A DNA stretch of 37,249 nt from Clostridiaceae bacterium (GCA_012799825.1 JAAZKK010000031.1:1-37249), one strand, 5' to 3'. Numbered from the stretch's first letter, positions 1-8,844 are shown. Notes: generated by a model not told the origin, from the letters alone. Translations and numbers: made by a program.

Positions 1-238
1 GCAATTGAAGTTGCAAAAACAAATAATCCAAATCACTGATGTCATGAAATAATTCTTTCACTCCGGTCGTTGCAAATGCAAAGTCGATCAAAATGTACGA
101 CTGATATTCATTTTTAGCGAACTCTTCGACGATCGTTGTCTTCCCAACACGCCTTGCTCCCTCAATCAACAATGCTGTTTTTCCATTTGATGTTGTCTTC
201 CATTCCAACAGCTTATCGTAAATTTTTCTTCTAAACAT
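1..238 (-). CDS. AAA family ATPase, N-terminal part (DUF4143-type), runs off window
   Basis: The minus strand encodes 79 residues from an ATG at 238 and leaves the window still open. The N-terminus has a basic leader (MFRRKIYDKLLEWK) and then a P-loop, GARRVGKTT at about residues 27-35, followed by EEFAKNEYQSYILIDF. This layout is that of the archaeal/bacterial AAA ATPases that carry a C-terminal DUF4143 domain; these are common in anaerobes, and their cellular role is not settled. The start is supported by AGGAAAGG upstream of the ATG. Only the N-terminus is visible, so the DUF4143 part is inferred from the family, not seen. Confidence 0.8.
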   Translation of the reverse strand, partial: MFRRKIYDKLLEWKTTSNGKTALLIEGARRVGKTTIVEEFAKNEYQSYILIDFAFATTGVKELFHDISDLDYLFLQLQL

Positions 239-276
239 ACGCCTTTCCTCGCTAACGCGCTGAGATTTTCATATAC

Positions 277-306
277 ACTATACTACAAATACGCATTTAT
301 AAACAA
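277..306 (-). promoter_or_regulatory. Candidate promoter of the AAA ATPase gene
   Basis: On the minus strand a TTGTTT hexamer (306-301) is followed after 18 bp by TATAGT (282-277), about 40 bases ahead of the ATPase start codon. One copy of the 32-bp-spaced repeat described at 286-360 falls inside the spacer, which would suit a repressor site. Sequence match only. Confidence 0.4.
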
Positions 307-360
307 GTAAATTCCTTCAGATACGCAATTTAAGACAAGCAGTTTCTTGCAAATACGCAT
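286..360. repeat. Three direct repeats CARATACGCAW at exact 32-bp spacing
   Basis: CAAATACGCAT (286), CAGATACGCAA (318) and CAAATACGCAT (350) recur with a period of exactly 32 bp. The first two full 32-bp units are alike along their length (about 22 of 32 positions by eye). The array covers the putative promoter of the leftward ATPase gene and abuts a TATAAT at 363-368 on the plus strand, so it may be an operator, possibly bound on one face of the helix (32 bp is about three turns). Confidence 0.5.
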
Positions 361-560
361 GTTATAATTGTACTTGTAGTGGACATGAGTAGTAGCCTCA
401 TTATCGCTTAAATATAGTTAAAAAACTGCTGAATTCAGCTATATCCAACGTGATTATGAAGGAGCAAAATATCAACAATCAAAAATAGTCATTATTTATG
501 GAATAAGTTACATGTAGATGATAGGATAGATATAGTTTCTAAGGGCAGAAGGAAAAATTT
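361..560. other. Intergenic stretch without a supported gene
   Basis: Between the ATPase promoter region and the broken XRE gene I see no complete gene. A TATAAT at 363-368 lacks a convincing -35. A short open stretch around 430-510 has coding-like composition (YIQRDYEGAKYQQSKI) but no start, and is probably a remnant. Confidence 0.3.
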
Positions 561-769
561 ATGGCAGTCTCCTATGATAAACGTTTATTTTTTTGATCGA
601 CTGACAGATGAGTAATTCCGAACTCATAAAAAAGGTCGGTTTCTCCGGGAATGTGATAACGCTTATTAAACGCAGAAAATATATCTCACTCGACAGCATC
701 GCAAGAATTTGCCAAGTGCTCGAATGCAAGGTGGATGATATTTTAGAGTTTGTGGAAGAGGATAAGTAA
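561..769 (+). pseudogene. XRE-family HTH regulator, probably broken (frameshift plus stop)
   Basis: Starting at the ATG at 561 (preceded by AGAAGGA) the sequence gives MAVSYDKRLFF and then hits TGA after a run of seven T. In a second frame, after an in-frame TGA, translation resumes at the ATG at 608 and gives a 53-residue tail (MSNSELIKKVGFSGN ... DSIARICQVLECKVDDILEF). Joined, the two parts have the layout of the roughly 70-residue YozG-like Cro/C1 HTH proteins (MAVSY..L..LLIDR.M), which suggests a length change in the poly-T tract and an Arg-to-stop change. The remaining 608-769 frame could still be made, but lacks the first helix and has no clear ribosome binding site. Its TAA overlaps the ATG of mod (TAATG), so it probably regulated, and was translationally coupled to, the restriction-modification genes. 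Confidence 0.65.
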
Positions 770-2355
770 TGCCTGTTTTAGATTGGATTGGAAAAGATAA
801 GGTAGTGAATCATCATTTAGATGTACCCTATCGTGTATTGGAACGAAAATATAGCTTTGACGAAAATGGCCAGCACGAGGAGGATAACGGCAGTGAGAAC
901 ATGATTATTCATGGTGATAATCTAGAAGCGCTCAAGTCTTTACTTCCAAGATACGAAGGTCGCATTAAGTGTATTTATATTGATCCTCCATACAACACGG
1001 GGAATGAAAACTGGATTTACAATGACAACGTTAATGATCCTCGCATCAAAAAGTGGTTGGGTGAGGTTGTTGGTAAGGAAGGCGAAGATTTAAGTCGGCA
1101 TGATAAATGGCTCTGCATGATGTATCCAAGATTGAAATTATTACAACGGCTTTTAGCAGATGATGGCGTGATATTTATAAGCATTGATGATCGTGCTCAA
1201 GTCCTTTTGCGCATGATTTGTAACGAGATATTTGGTGAACATAATTTTTTAGCACAGTTTGTATGGCAAAAGCGCACTTCTCCTGATATGCGAAAATTGG
1301 TAAGTACCGCTCATGAGTATATATGCACGTATTGTAAGAATATTTCTTTTCTATCTGAAGCTATTAATAAGCTAGCCTTAAGCGACGAGGATGCTAAAAA
1401 CTATAAAAACCCAGATAATGATCCCCGAGGCCCTTGGGCATCAAGTGATTTTACTGCACAAGGTTTTCGTCCTAACCAAATGTATGAAATATTAACTCCA
1501 GGTGGTGCAAGGTACACGCCACCAGAGGGCAGATGTTGGAAAAATATTGAAAGTGAGTTTCTCAAGCAGTGCGATGATGGACGAATGTGGTTTGGAGCAG
1601 ATGGAAAGGGTATACCACGTAGAAAAACGTATTTGCACGAGCGCGAGGGGAAAAATGTATGGACATGGTGGGATAATAAAGGCGTTGGACACACACAGGA
1701 GGCAACTAAAGAAATTGCCAAAATATTTTCCACTCCTACTGCCTTTGATTATCCAAAACCTGTACGCCTAATACAGAGAATTATTCAGATTGCAACCAAA
1801 AAAGAATCCATTATCCTTGATTCATTTGCAGGATCTGGTACAACTGCCCATGCAATTATGAATTTAAACAAGAAAGATAACGGCAATCGAAAATTCATCC
1901 TCATTGAACTCATGGATTATGCAGATACAATAACTTCAGAACGAGTCAAACGTGTAATTTCAGGTTATGGAGAGGGTAACAAAGCTGTTGAAGGCACAGG
2001 TGGTAGTTTTTCCTACTACGAGCTCGGAGAGCCTCTTCTTATAAAGGGAAATATTAACGAATCAGTGTCTACTAATAAAATTCGTGAATACGTGTATTTC
2101 AGTGAAACAAAGGAAAATATTCCTGAACTTTCAGAAGATGAACCCTATAGACTAGGTACACATATTGGAACAACCTATTATTTCTATTATGAGAAAGACC
2201 GCATTACAACACTAAATCGCGAGTGGCTACACTCTATTAAAACAAAATCAGAAGCATATGTAATATATGCCGACTTGTGTACGCTGAGTGAAATGGAACT
2301 TGAGCGTTTCCATATCACATTCAAAAAAATTCCTAGAGATATTACTCGCATGTAA
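769..2355 (+). CDS. mod: Type III restriction-modification DNA methyltransferase (Mod subunit)
   Basis: 528 residues. The protein would transfer a methyl group from S-adenosylmethionine to adenine N6 in a short asymmetric site, and with Res forms the type III restriction complex. Catalytic motif IV is DPPYNTG at residues 72-78 and the SAM-binding motif I is FAGSGTT at 353-359; this order (catalytic before SAM motif) is the beta class typical of Mod. The region between, about 130-330, would hold the target-recognition domain. The start ATG overlaps the stop of the upstream HTH fragment (TAATG), with GAGG just ahead. The gene is followed 12 bp later by res, with a GGAGG between them, so the two form an operon. 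The length is on the short side for Mod proteins but no motif is missing. Confidence 0.92.
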   Translation: MPVLDWIGKDKVVNHHLDVPYRVLERKYSFDENGQHEEDNGSENMIIHGDNLEALKSLLPRYEGRIKCIYIDPPYNTGNENWIYNDNVNDPRIKKWLGEVVGKEGEDLSRHDKWLCMMYPRLKLLQRLLADDGVIFISIDDRAQVLLRMICNEIFGEHNFLAQFVWQKRTSPDMRKLVSTAHEYICTYCKNISFLSEAINKLALSDEDAKNYKNPDNDPRGPWASSDFTAQGFRPNQMYEILTPGGARYTPPEGRCWKNIESEFLKQCDDGRMWFGADGKGIPRRKTYLHEREGKNVWTWWDNKGVGHTQEATKEIAKIFSTPTAFDYPKPVRLIQRIIQIATKKESIILDSFAGSGTTAHAIMNLNKKDNGNRKFILIELMDYADTITSERVKRVISGYGEGNKAVEGTGGSFSYYELGEPLLIKGNINESVSTNKIREYVYFSETKENIPELSEDEPYRLGTHIGTTYYFYYEKDRITTLNREWLHSIKTKSEAYVIYADLCTLSEMELERFHITFKKIPRDITRM

Positions 2356-2367
2356 TGGAGGCAGATT

Positions 2368-5001
2368 ATGGAACTTAAAGTATTTCAAAAAAAGGTGATG
2401 GATAATCTGTCTTCATACCTCTCATGTTTAAATAGAAGTAATCATATCATCTCTGCGTGGAGAGAATATTGGTTTCGGCAGGATATTAATGTTGGGTTAG
2501 GTGGTGTCCCATCATACAATGACACGATTGCAGGTGTGCCCCATGTATGCATGAAAGTACCAACAGGTGGTGGGAAGACGTTTATGGCATGTGCAGCGTT
2601 AAAACGTATTTTTGATGCCATGCCTTTAGATAAAGAACGTGTTGTCATATGGCTAGTTCCATCTGATTCCATTCTTACGCAAACTATCCGAAACCTTTCA
2701 AATCCTGACCATCCCTATCGGCAAAGACTAGATGCAGATTTCGCAGGACGAGTCGGTATTTATACGAAAGAGCAACTCCTAGAAGGTCAGAATTTTTCTC
2801 CGGATACAGTCCGCGAATTATTAACAGTTTGCATACTAAGCTATAGTTCTTTACGTATTAATAGTCGCAAAAAGGATGTAAGAAAAGTCTACCAAGAAAA
2901 TGGTAACTTGCTACGTTTTGCGAATTACTTTTCTGACGATTCCGTCCTCTTGGCTGATACACCTGATACTGCCTTAATTCAAGTGTTACGTCAGTTGTCA
3001 CCAGTTACTGTCGTAGATGAAAGTCATAATGCCAGCTCTGATTTAAGTGTCGAAATGTTGGAAAACTTGAACCCCTCTTTTATCTTAGACTTGACGGCTA
3101 CACCACGAGAAAACAGTAATATAATTTCTTATGTTGATGCGAGGGAATTAAAAAAAGAAAACATGGTAAAGCTACCTGTTGTTGTCTATAACCGCACTTC
3201 TCGTCAAAATGTTATTCAGGATGCCATTCATTTACGAGCCGCTTTGGAGGCACAAGCAAAACAGGAGCAGAAAAAAGGTGGAGAATATATTCGCCCGATT
3301 CTATTGTTTCAAGCACAACCGAATATTAATGAAGACAGTGAAACCTTTGAGCGAATTAAGTCTCTCCTACTTACAATGGGCATATCCGAAGATGAAATAG
3401 CCATAAAAACATCTAACGTAGATACCTTACAAGGTATGGATTTAATGAGTCCTGAATGCTCTGTTCGATATATCATCACAGTCAATGCATTAAAGGAAGG
3501 TTGGGACTGTCCATTTGCCTATGTTCTCGCTTCATTGGCTAATAAAACTTCAAAAGTAGATGTTGAACAAATTCTTGGTCGCATCCTTCGTCAACCGTAT
3601 GTAAAGCAGCATCGTTCTAGTCTTCTCAACACATCTTATGTTATCACTTGCTCAAGTGATTTCAAAGAAACATTAGAATCCATTGTTTCCGGCCTTAATC
3701 AGGCAGGGTTTAGTCGAAAGGACTATCGCATCGGACAATGGGAGGAAGAATCTCATGCGACGGATAGTTCCCAAGAAACTATAGAATATCAGCAACAAGC
3801 CATTGATGACGTGGTAGACCAGAGTGCACTTACTATAGGTGAAGACAATTTTAGCGATGTAGTTCCTGAAGAAATAAAAATCACACTAGAACCTGCAGGT
3901 CAGATTCACAATAATAATTTTACAGAAATGCTTAATCAAGCGGAGAAGGAAGCGCAGGAATACTCATCGCAACTTGAAGGCGACGACCACGGTTTTACGA
4001 GCGGAGAATTAGGTGAGATGTTAAATCAAAATGCTATTCAACCGCAGTATGTTGAACGAGCTCAAGAAATTAAGATTCCACAATTCTTTCTGAAAACAAA
4101 GCCGGATTTATTTGGTGAGGAATATGAATTACTTGAACCAGAAAATCTTTCGGATGGTTTTTCTTTAGCTCAGGCAGACGCTCAAATCAGTTTTGAATTG
4201 TCGACCGGAGAGATATACCGGGTTGATATACAGGATCAAGGTGAAGCGGTACCTAAATACAGAAGAGCTTCAAAGGCCGAGAGCCAGTTCATACGAGACT
4301 TCCTAGCAACATTGCCAGAAGAACGACGAATAAAAGAGTGTACGGACATGATCTGTCATCAGATTAATCGCAACAATCTTTATGCCACGTCCGAAATTGA
4401 GTCTTATGTCAAACGCATCGTAAGCAATATGACGGACGATGAGTTGTCTGCTATGGAGACAGCAATCCCGACATATGCTGCTAGAATTCAGCAAAAAATT
4501 ACTTCGCTTGAACTAGTCTATAGGGAACAACAGTTTTATAAATGGTTAGATAGCGGAAAGATTGCTTGCAAAGAGAGTTATTCTTTCCCGCCCGTCATTA
4601 CGCCTGCAAATACGATCGACACAATTCCACTCTCTCTTTATGAGGCGGAAAAAGATGATATGAATCGCTTTGAACAGCGGTTGCTCGACACTCTTGTCAG
4701 CCTAGAAAACATAGAGTGGTGGCATAGAATCATTGATAGAAAAGGATTTCGTTTGAACTGCTTCATTAATCACTACCCTGATTTTGTAATTCTGACAAAG
4801 CGGGGAACCTTGATATTAATCGAAGCTAAAGGTGACTATCTGGATGGTGATGACAGCAGAACCAAGCTAAAAGTTGGACGAAGCTGGCAAGCACTGTCCG
4901 GAAGAGATTATCGCTATTTTATGGTGTTCCAAGACAAGGATCTCGGTGAATCGGGAGCCTATAAATTAGATGAGATAGTTGATGTAATAAGAGAATTGTA
5001 A
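2368..5001 (+). CDS. res: Type III restriction enzyme, helicase-nuclease (Res subunit)
   Basis: 877 residues. It is the ATP-dependent translocase and endonuclease partner of Mod and cuts when two unmethylated sites are engaged. Superfamily 2 helicase motifs are visible: Walker A PTGGGKT at 65-71, the Walker B-type box DESH at 217-220 (preceded by VTVV), TATP at 243-246, and a C-terminal RecA half with VNALKEGWDCP and QILGRILRQP. The C-terminus carries a PD-(D/E)XK nuclease, with PD at 804-805 and EAK at 819-821. All catalytic positions are intact, so the enzyme is probably functional. It directly follows mod with a GGAGG site. Base use is AT-rich like the rest of the left-hand region, in keeping with an acquired defence island. 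Confidence 0.93.
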   Translation: MELKVFQKKVMDNLSSYLSCLNRSNHIISAWREYWFRQDINVGLGGVPSYNDTIAGVPHVCMKVPTGGGKTFMACAALKRIFDAMPLDKERVVIWLVPSDSILTQTIRNLSNPDHPYRQRLDADFAGRVGIYTKEQLLEGQNFSPDTVRELLTVCILSYSSLRINSRKKDVRKVYQENGNLLRFANYFSDDSVLLADTPDTALIQVLRQLSPVTVVDESHNASSDLSVEMLENLNPSFILDLTATPRENSNIISYVDARELKKENMVKLPVVVYNRTSRQNVIQDAIHLRAALEAQAKQEQKKGGEYIRPILLFQAQPNINEDSETFERIKSLLLTMGISEDEIAIKTSNVDTLQGMDLMSPECSVRYIITVNALKEGWDCPFAYVLASLANKTSKVDVEQILGRILRQPYVKQHRSSLLNTSYVITCSSDFKETLESIVSGLNQAGFSRKDYRIGQWEEESHATDSSQETIEYQQQAIDDVVDQSALTIGEDNFSDVVPEEIKITLEPAGQIHNNNFTEMLNQAEKEAQEYSSQLEGDDHGFTSGELGEMLNQNAIQPQYVERAQEIKIPQFFLKTKPDLFGEEYELLEPENLSDGFSLAQADAQISFELSTGEIYRVDIQDQGEAVPKYRRASKAESQFIRDFLATLPEERRIKECTDMICHQINRNNLYATSEIESYVKRIVSNMTDDELSAMETAIPTYAARIQQKITSLELVYREQQFYKWLDSGKIACKESYSFPPVITPANTIDTIPLSLYEAEKDDMNRFEQRLLDTLVSLENIEWWHRIIDRKGFRLNCFINHYPDFVILTKRGTLILIEAKGDYLDGDDSRTKLKVGRSWQALSGRDYRYFMVFQDKDLGESGAYKLDEIVDVIREL

Positions 5002-5134
5002 GGTCGTCTACTTATGAAATCGTATCCTTGATGGCAATACGGTTTATTTTGAGGATCAGGTAAATAACAAGCAAATGACAGCAATATTAAACGAGGTACT
5101 GATAAATAATTGATTGAAAAGGATTATAAATCGC
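5002..5134 (+). other. Gap between res and the TIR gene, with a short gene remnant
   Basis: One frame ends in a tail that looks protein-like (DGNTVYFEDQVNNKQMTAIL, stop at 5110-5112) but has no start and meets a stop shortly upstream. It may be the 3' relic of a deleted gene. No terminator is evident after res, so the TIR gene could be read through from the restriction operon. Confidence 0.25.
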
Positions 5135-6385
5135 ATGGAGACTGAAAATCATATTGATATTTTTATCAGTCATAGAAATCTAGACAAAACCTTTGTAGAT
5201 GCTCTATCTGTATTCTTAACGACAATAGGAATTCCTGCTAATTCAATTTTTTGTTCGTCGTTACCTGGTAATGATGTCAAATGTGAGATATCAAAAGAAA
5301 TAAAGCATGCCATCAAGACTAGCAAGGTTAATATTGTCGTACTTAGCGATGCATACTACAAGAGTCCATATTGCCAGCAGGAAGCAGGTGCTATTTGGTT
5401 TTGTGAAACGAAAAAAATTGTGTTAGCTCTACCAGAGATTGATGCTGATTTAATGGAAGGATTTCTTGATAATGAAAATATGATTAGAAGGCTTGATTGT
5501 AAGAATGATATTCTAACAATCGTAGATATTTTGAAAGAGGCTTCCATCACTATTAATGCTCAAGTTACTCAGATTGATTATAGAGCAGATCAATTGATCG
5601 TTGACTACAATAGAGCTTTATCTGATCGAAAAACTACAATAATGTCTGGTACTAGTAATGCAGAAAATGAACTTGAAAAAGAAATACTCTCTAACTCATT
5701 ATCGGATGACGAATTACTGGTATTGAGTTATTTCTATCAATCTCAAAGAAATAAGATTGAAGCTAGCAAGTTAGATATCGTTAGTTGGCTGAATTCGGCT
5801 TCTATCAAGAATGTAGACATTGTAAATGGAATTACATTATTGCTAGAAGACAATAAAATCAATGCCATAAATGATGAGTATGGAAATCTAATAAGCTATA
5901 GCCTGAATATCAAATTTTATCGCCTTCTGAGAAGGCTATCAGAATCAGCGGTACAAGTGTTAGTGACCTGTATGAATAATCATGCATCTGAAGACAATAA
6001 GGGGAGTAAGAATGAAATCGACAATCTAATTGAAAATGGCTTTAGCAAAGAAGAAAGACTAATGATCCAATATATTATTGACCTAGACAGAGACAGTTTG
6101 TTTGCTGGCTGGCAATCAGAAAAAGAGGAGAATATGATTAGAAGCTGGGAAGATATTAACGGATTGAATCATGTTTTGTCTAGCAAATATAACGATATTC
6201 TAAATAAATTATTAATTAGAAAGTTTATTGAGGTGAAAGCCATTACTTCATTTAATAATCCCAAGGAATATAGTTTGAATGCGTACTTTAGACAGGGCAT
6301 TAAAACTATCAACTCGAATTCAAAAAGAATAATTAAGGAAACCCTTGATGATTGTAAGGATATTTTTGATTCTTTCTTTAGTTGA
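5135..6385 (+). CDS. TIR-domain protein with C-terminal winged-helix-like modules
   Basis: 416 residues from the ATG at 5135, chosen because AAAAGGA lies 11 bases upstream; a TTG at 5114 is an alternative. Residues 6-135 form a TIR domain: IDIFISHRNLDKTF at the first strand/BB-loop side, NIVVLSDAYYKSPYC near 66-80 and QQEAGAIWF, with Glu83 in the position of the catalytic glutamate of TIR NADases. The rest shows two segments of similar plan, SDDELLVLSYFYQSQ...SYSLNIKFYRLLRR (about 190-275) and SKEERLMIQYIID...EYSLNAYFRQGIK (about 305-390), each ending in a tyrosine-rich strand, which suggests tandem winged helices. Bacterial TIR proteins commonly deplete NAD+ during phage infection. The position 3' of a type III system supports a defence role. 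The sensor function of the C-terminus is inference. Confidence 0.8.
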   Translation: METENHIDIFISHRNLDKTFVDALSVFLTTIGIPANSIFCSSLPGNDVKCEISKEIKHAIKTSKVNIVVLSDAYYKSPYCQQEAGAIWFCETKKIVLALPEIDADLMEGFLDNENMIRRLDCKNDILTIVDILKEASITINAQVTQIDYRADQLIVDYNRALSDRKTTIMSGTSNAENELEKEILSNSLSDDELLVLSYFYQSQRNKIEASKLDIVSWLNSASIKNVDIVNGITLLLEDNKINAINDEYGNLISYSLNIKFYRLLRRLSESAVQVLVTCMNNHASEDNKGSKNEIDNLIENGFSKEERLMIQYIIDLDRDSLFAGWQSEKEENMIRSWEDINGLNHVLSSKYNDILNKLLIRKFIEVKAITSFNNPKEYSLNAYFRQGIKTINSNSKRIIKETLDDCKDIFDSFFS

Positions 6386-7014
6386 TACGGCTTCTATCAA
6401 TCTCAGCCAATCTGCTGTAAATAATTCGATATACTCCAGATCTTTTGTCGGTGAAAAAGATTGATCATTTCGCACACGTTAGCTCCCTTCAAAATATAAA
6501 CCAGCAAGGAGCGTTTTCTTAAAACGAGTTTAACTTCCGATAATACCAATTTTACGAAGTACAATATCTCATTTGTGCATAAATCCTCTAAATTGACGTC
6601 ATTTTCCCCTTATAAACACATATCCATCTGTTCACCACAGGTGGACATTGTCTTTTTATGCAGTTATACATCGCTGGAAATTATTTGAATCAATACCAAG
6701 TACTACCTGAAATTGCTGAAGACAATCTTTATAGCGACGTAGAATTGAAATGGCATTATGTCCTTTCATTCTTTTCCCGCAAGTATTCATTTAGATTATA
6801 GCTCTCAATTATTGTGACTATTGCGAAGGATGCTTATGCGAATGTTTAAATATGTAAATATGCTAGAAACAAATATGCGTTATTATAGAAATAATGAACA
6901 TACGCGTCATCAGCCATAGGCACAAAGAGATCTTTGTGCTTACCACAGTGAATGTGTTTACTCTACTATCTGATTTAAGTCGTTAAAAGATGATTTCTTG
7001 AAAAGAGATTAGTG
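6386..7014. other. Intergenic region, 629 bp, with small ORF and hairpin
   Basis: No recognisable gene. A 47-codon frame at 6658-6801 (begins MQLYIAGNYLNQYQVL) has plausible composition but no good ribosome binding site; I treat it as unproven. A perfect 8-bp hairpin, GCACAAAG-AGAT-CTTTGTGC, lies at 6920-6939, about 75 bases before the next gene. An AAATATGCGTTATTATAG stretch at about 6871-6888 recalls the ATACGCA repeats at 286-360. Confidence 0.4.
6920..6939. other. 8-bp perfect hairpin upstream of the DUF4145-like gene
   Basis: Arms 6920-6927 and 6932-6939 pair perfectly around a 4-base loop. There is no T-run after it on either strand, so it is more likely an operator palindrome or leader structure than an intrinsic terminator. 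Confidence 0.4.
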
Positions 7015-7421
7015 ATGAATTTCGAGTTTTTGAAGGATTTAAAAGGACTTCGGTATGTGTACGAGAATTGTAGCAATGCAGAAAAGCTTGTTATGACTAT
7101 GCCAGTGCAAAGTTTAATGACATCCAGAAAAAGTGCTGAACTTATTGCAAAGTTCATCTATTTAACCGCTCATGATCAAGAAATGTCAGGACATTCCTTT
7201 GCCGATATTCTTTCGGATATGAAAGTCCGCGAGTTTATTTCGGTCGCTTTAATTAGTGCTCTGTTATCAGTTAACTCCAGTTGCTGCCTTGGAATGGCGG
7301 AGAACGAGGGATATTAACAGTCAGGGCATTTCCAACTAGCAGAGTGTATCGGTTAATTGAGAATATTAAAGAGGTTTTGTGGATTATCTTAAGAGAGGTA
7401 AGAGGTCTTGATTGCAGATAA
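7015..7421 (+). pseudogene. DUF4145-like (type I restriction N-terminal-like) small protein, frameshifted
   Basis: The frame from ATG 7015 (AAAAGAGA upstream) gives NFEFLKDLKGLRYVYENCSN, then AEKLVMTMPVQSLMTSRKSAELIAKFIY and REFISVALISALLSV before stopping at 7317. This pattern of paired helices resembles the DUF4145 region of HsdR-type subunits and stand-alone DUF4145 proteins, which normally continue with an N..AH segment and a final helix. After a change of frame near 7275-7293 the sequence continues openly to 7421 with NGGERGILTVRAFPTSRVYR and LIENIKEVLWIILREV, which fits that missing end. So the gene appears to have a single frameshift, or to be a 100-aa truncated protein. The end of the shifted frame overlaps the TTG start of the next gene, suggesting the two were once coupled. 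Function unknown; association with nucleic-acid defence is inferred from the family. Confidence 0.5.
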
Positions 7422-8574
7422 AGAAAAAATAAGGAATGCTCTACCGGGAATTGCTCTTGCGGAGTTTGAAGTATCCTGCTTAATCAAGATGGCTCAAACA
7501 GTCTTACACAGTAATAGCTATACCTATCCTCTTGTAGATTTTGATGCTAATCTTACACAGATTTTTGTAAAGCACCCCATTACTCAGTATGCAGTAATTA
7601 TCCTTTGTGAGTACGTTGAAGTCTTGGCTGTTGTCGAGGCAGATACTGTTGAAGAGTTTAAAGAATTAATTAATTACTCTCTTTTACGCAAGTTGAGGAA
7701 TAAACTACATTTATTCCAAACACGTCAAAACTGGAAAGTTTCTGCAGATATCATATCTTCTCAAATTTCAAACTTTTCGATGGATGTAATTGATGAATTC
7801 TTCTATCTGAGAAATGACATATCACTTTTTATAGAAATAGCAGAAGAGGGAAAGTTGTTTTGTGGAACAAATTACCTATATCTTTACATGTTAAGAAGAA
7901 TTGATGAACTGCAAAATAAACAAAAATCTATTCAAAATATCATTACAAATGTCTTTCAAGCATTACGTGGTCTTACAGATCATGTGAGACGAGAAAAATT
8001 CAATTTAGCAGATTTAGAGTTTAGTACTAACAACAAACCAATAGCCGGGATCGATTATAAGAGTGCGGATCTTTTTGCAAGACTTGAATTAGAAGAAAGT
8101 ACGACATTTCGCCTTCTTTTGTCTCTAACTCTTATTAGTTACAGCTTGTATTTACAAAAGAATTTATTTGATTCTGTAAGATCAGATGATTTATGGTATT
8201 GTTTTTCTTGCAAATTTCTCGCAATTGCATTTGATGAAGCTGTCGACAATATCAATAATATGTTGAAACACCCCGCTGAGACAGAAAAGAGTAAATTACG
8301 CACAATATTCAGTGAATGTAATTTTGATGCCAAACGTCTCAAAAGCATAGAATTTGCACGGCAATTAAGGAACACACTCCATTACGAAAAAACAAGATTA
8401 GATACAAGCTTAATTGAGAATACAACGGCTTCATATGTAAAAGCCTTGTATATATCCAATACGAGCATAGCCACAATGGATGAATTTCGGGAGTCTGGTG
8501 ATCAGTTGCTAAATGACTCTCTAAATCTCCAAAGAGCGATACGGCAGATTTTTAAATTGGATGGGAAATTCTGA
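7408..8574 (+). CDS. Unknown protein with two RxLRNxLH (HEPN-like) motifs
   Basis: 388 residues from a TTG at 7408, with GAGAGG at 7393-7398 nine bases upstream. I do not recognise the family. It is largely helical by composition, has no signal peptide and no clear membrane segment. Two stretches share a motif: LLRKLRNKLHLF at 92-103 and FARQLRNTLHYE at 316-327, each with R-x6-H (R94/H101 and R318/H325) embedding RN. The HEPN ribonuclease signature is Rx4-6H, often RN at its core, so the protein may hold two HEPN-type domains or an internal duplication about 224 residues apart. HEPN proteins are frequent RNase effectors in toxin-antitoxin and abortive-infection systems. It lies in the run of defence-type genes, overlaps the frameshifted gene upstream, and converges on the STAND NTPase. 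The assignment rests on the motif alone. Confidence 0.6.
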   Translation: MIADKEKIRNALPGIALAEFEVSCLIKMAQTVLHSNSYTYPLVDFDANLTQIFVKHPITQYAVIILCEYVEVLAVVEADTVEEFKELINYSLLRKLRNKLHLFQTRQNWKVSADIISSQISNFSMDVIDEFFYLRNDISLFIEIAEEGKLFCGTNYLYLYMLRRIDELQNKQKSIQNIITNVFQALRGLTDHVRREKFNLADLEFSTNNKPIAGIDYKSADLFARLELEESTTFRLLLSLTLISYSLYLQKNLFDSVRSDDLWYCFSCKFLAIAFDEAVDNINNMLKHPAETEKSKLRTIFSECNFDAKRLKSIEFARQLRNTLHYEKTRLDTSLIENTTASYVKALYISNTSIATMDEFRESGDQLLNDSLNLQRAIRQIFKLDGKF

Positions 8575-8816
8575 TTGGAGCGAAAGAGCAATTGCTATTC
8601 AATATATGTTTCCCTAAGCAATGGAAAATCAGTCTACGTGACCTAGGAATGTTTCGTTAGAATGGATCCTATAGCTGGATATCGATTGCCTTTAAAGATT
8701 GAGAGGTCAAATTATGGGCAGCTTCATCACAAATTTCGTAACCATAAAATATGAACATGCCTTTTCTGACTGAAAATCATCGGGGATAATAGGGTAAGTT
8801 GAGATGTCTTAGTAGC

Positions 8817-8844
8817 TTTTAAGATGTCGTAAGAGATCTTAAAA
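8817..8844. terminator. AT-rich 9-bp hairpin between convergent genes
   Basis: TTTTAAGAT (8817-8825) and ATCTTAAAA (8836-8844) are perfect reverse complements with a 10-base loop. The hairpin sits between the ends of two convergent genes (8574 and 8865), where a shared terminator is expected, but it lacks a GC-rich core and a clear T-tract. Confidence 0.35.
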
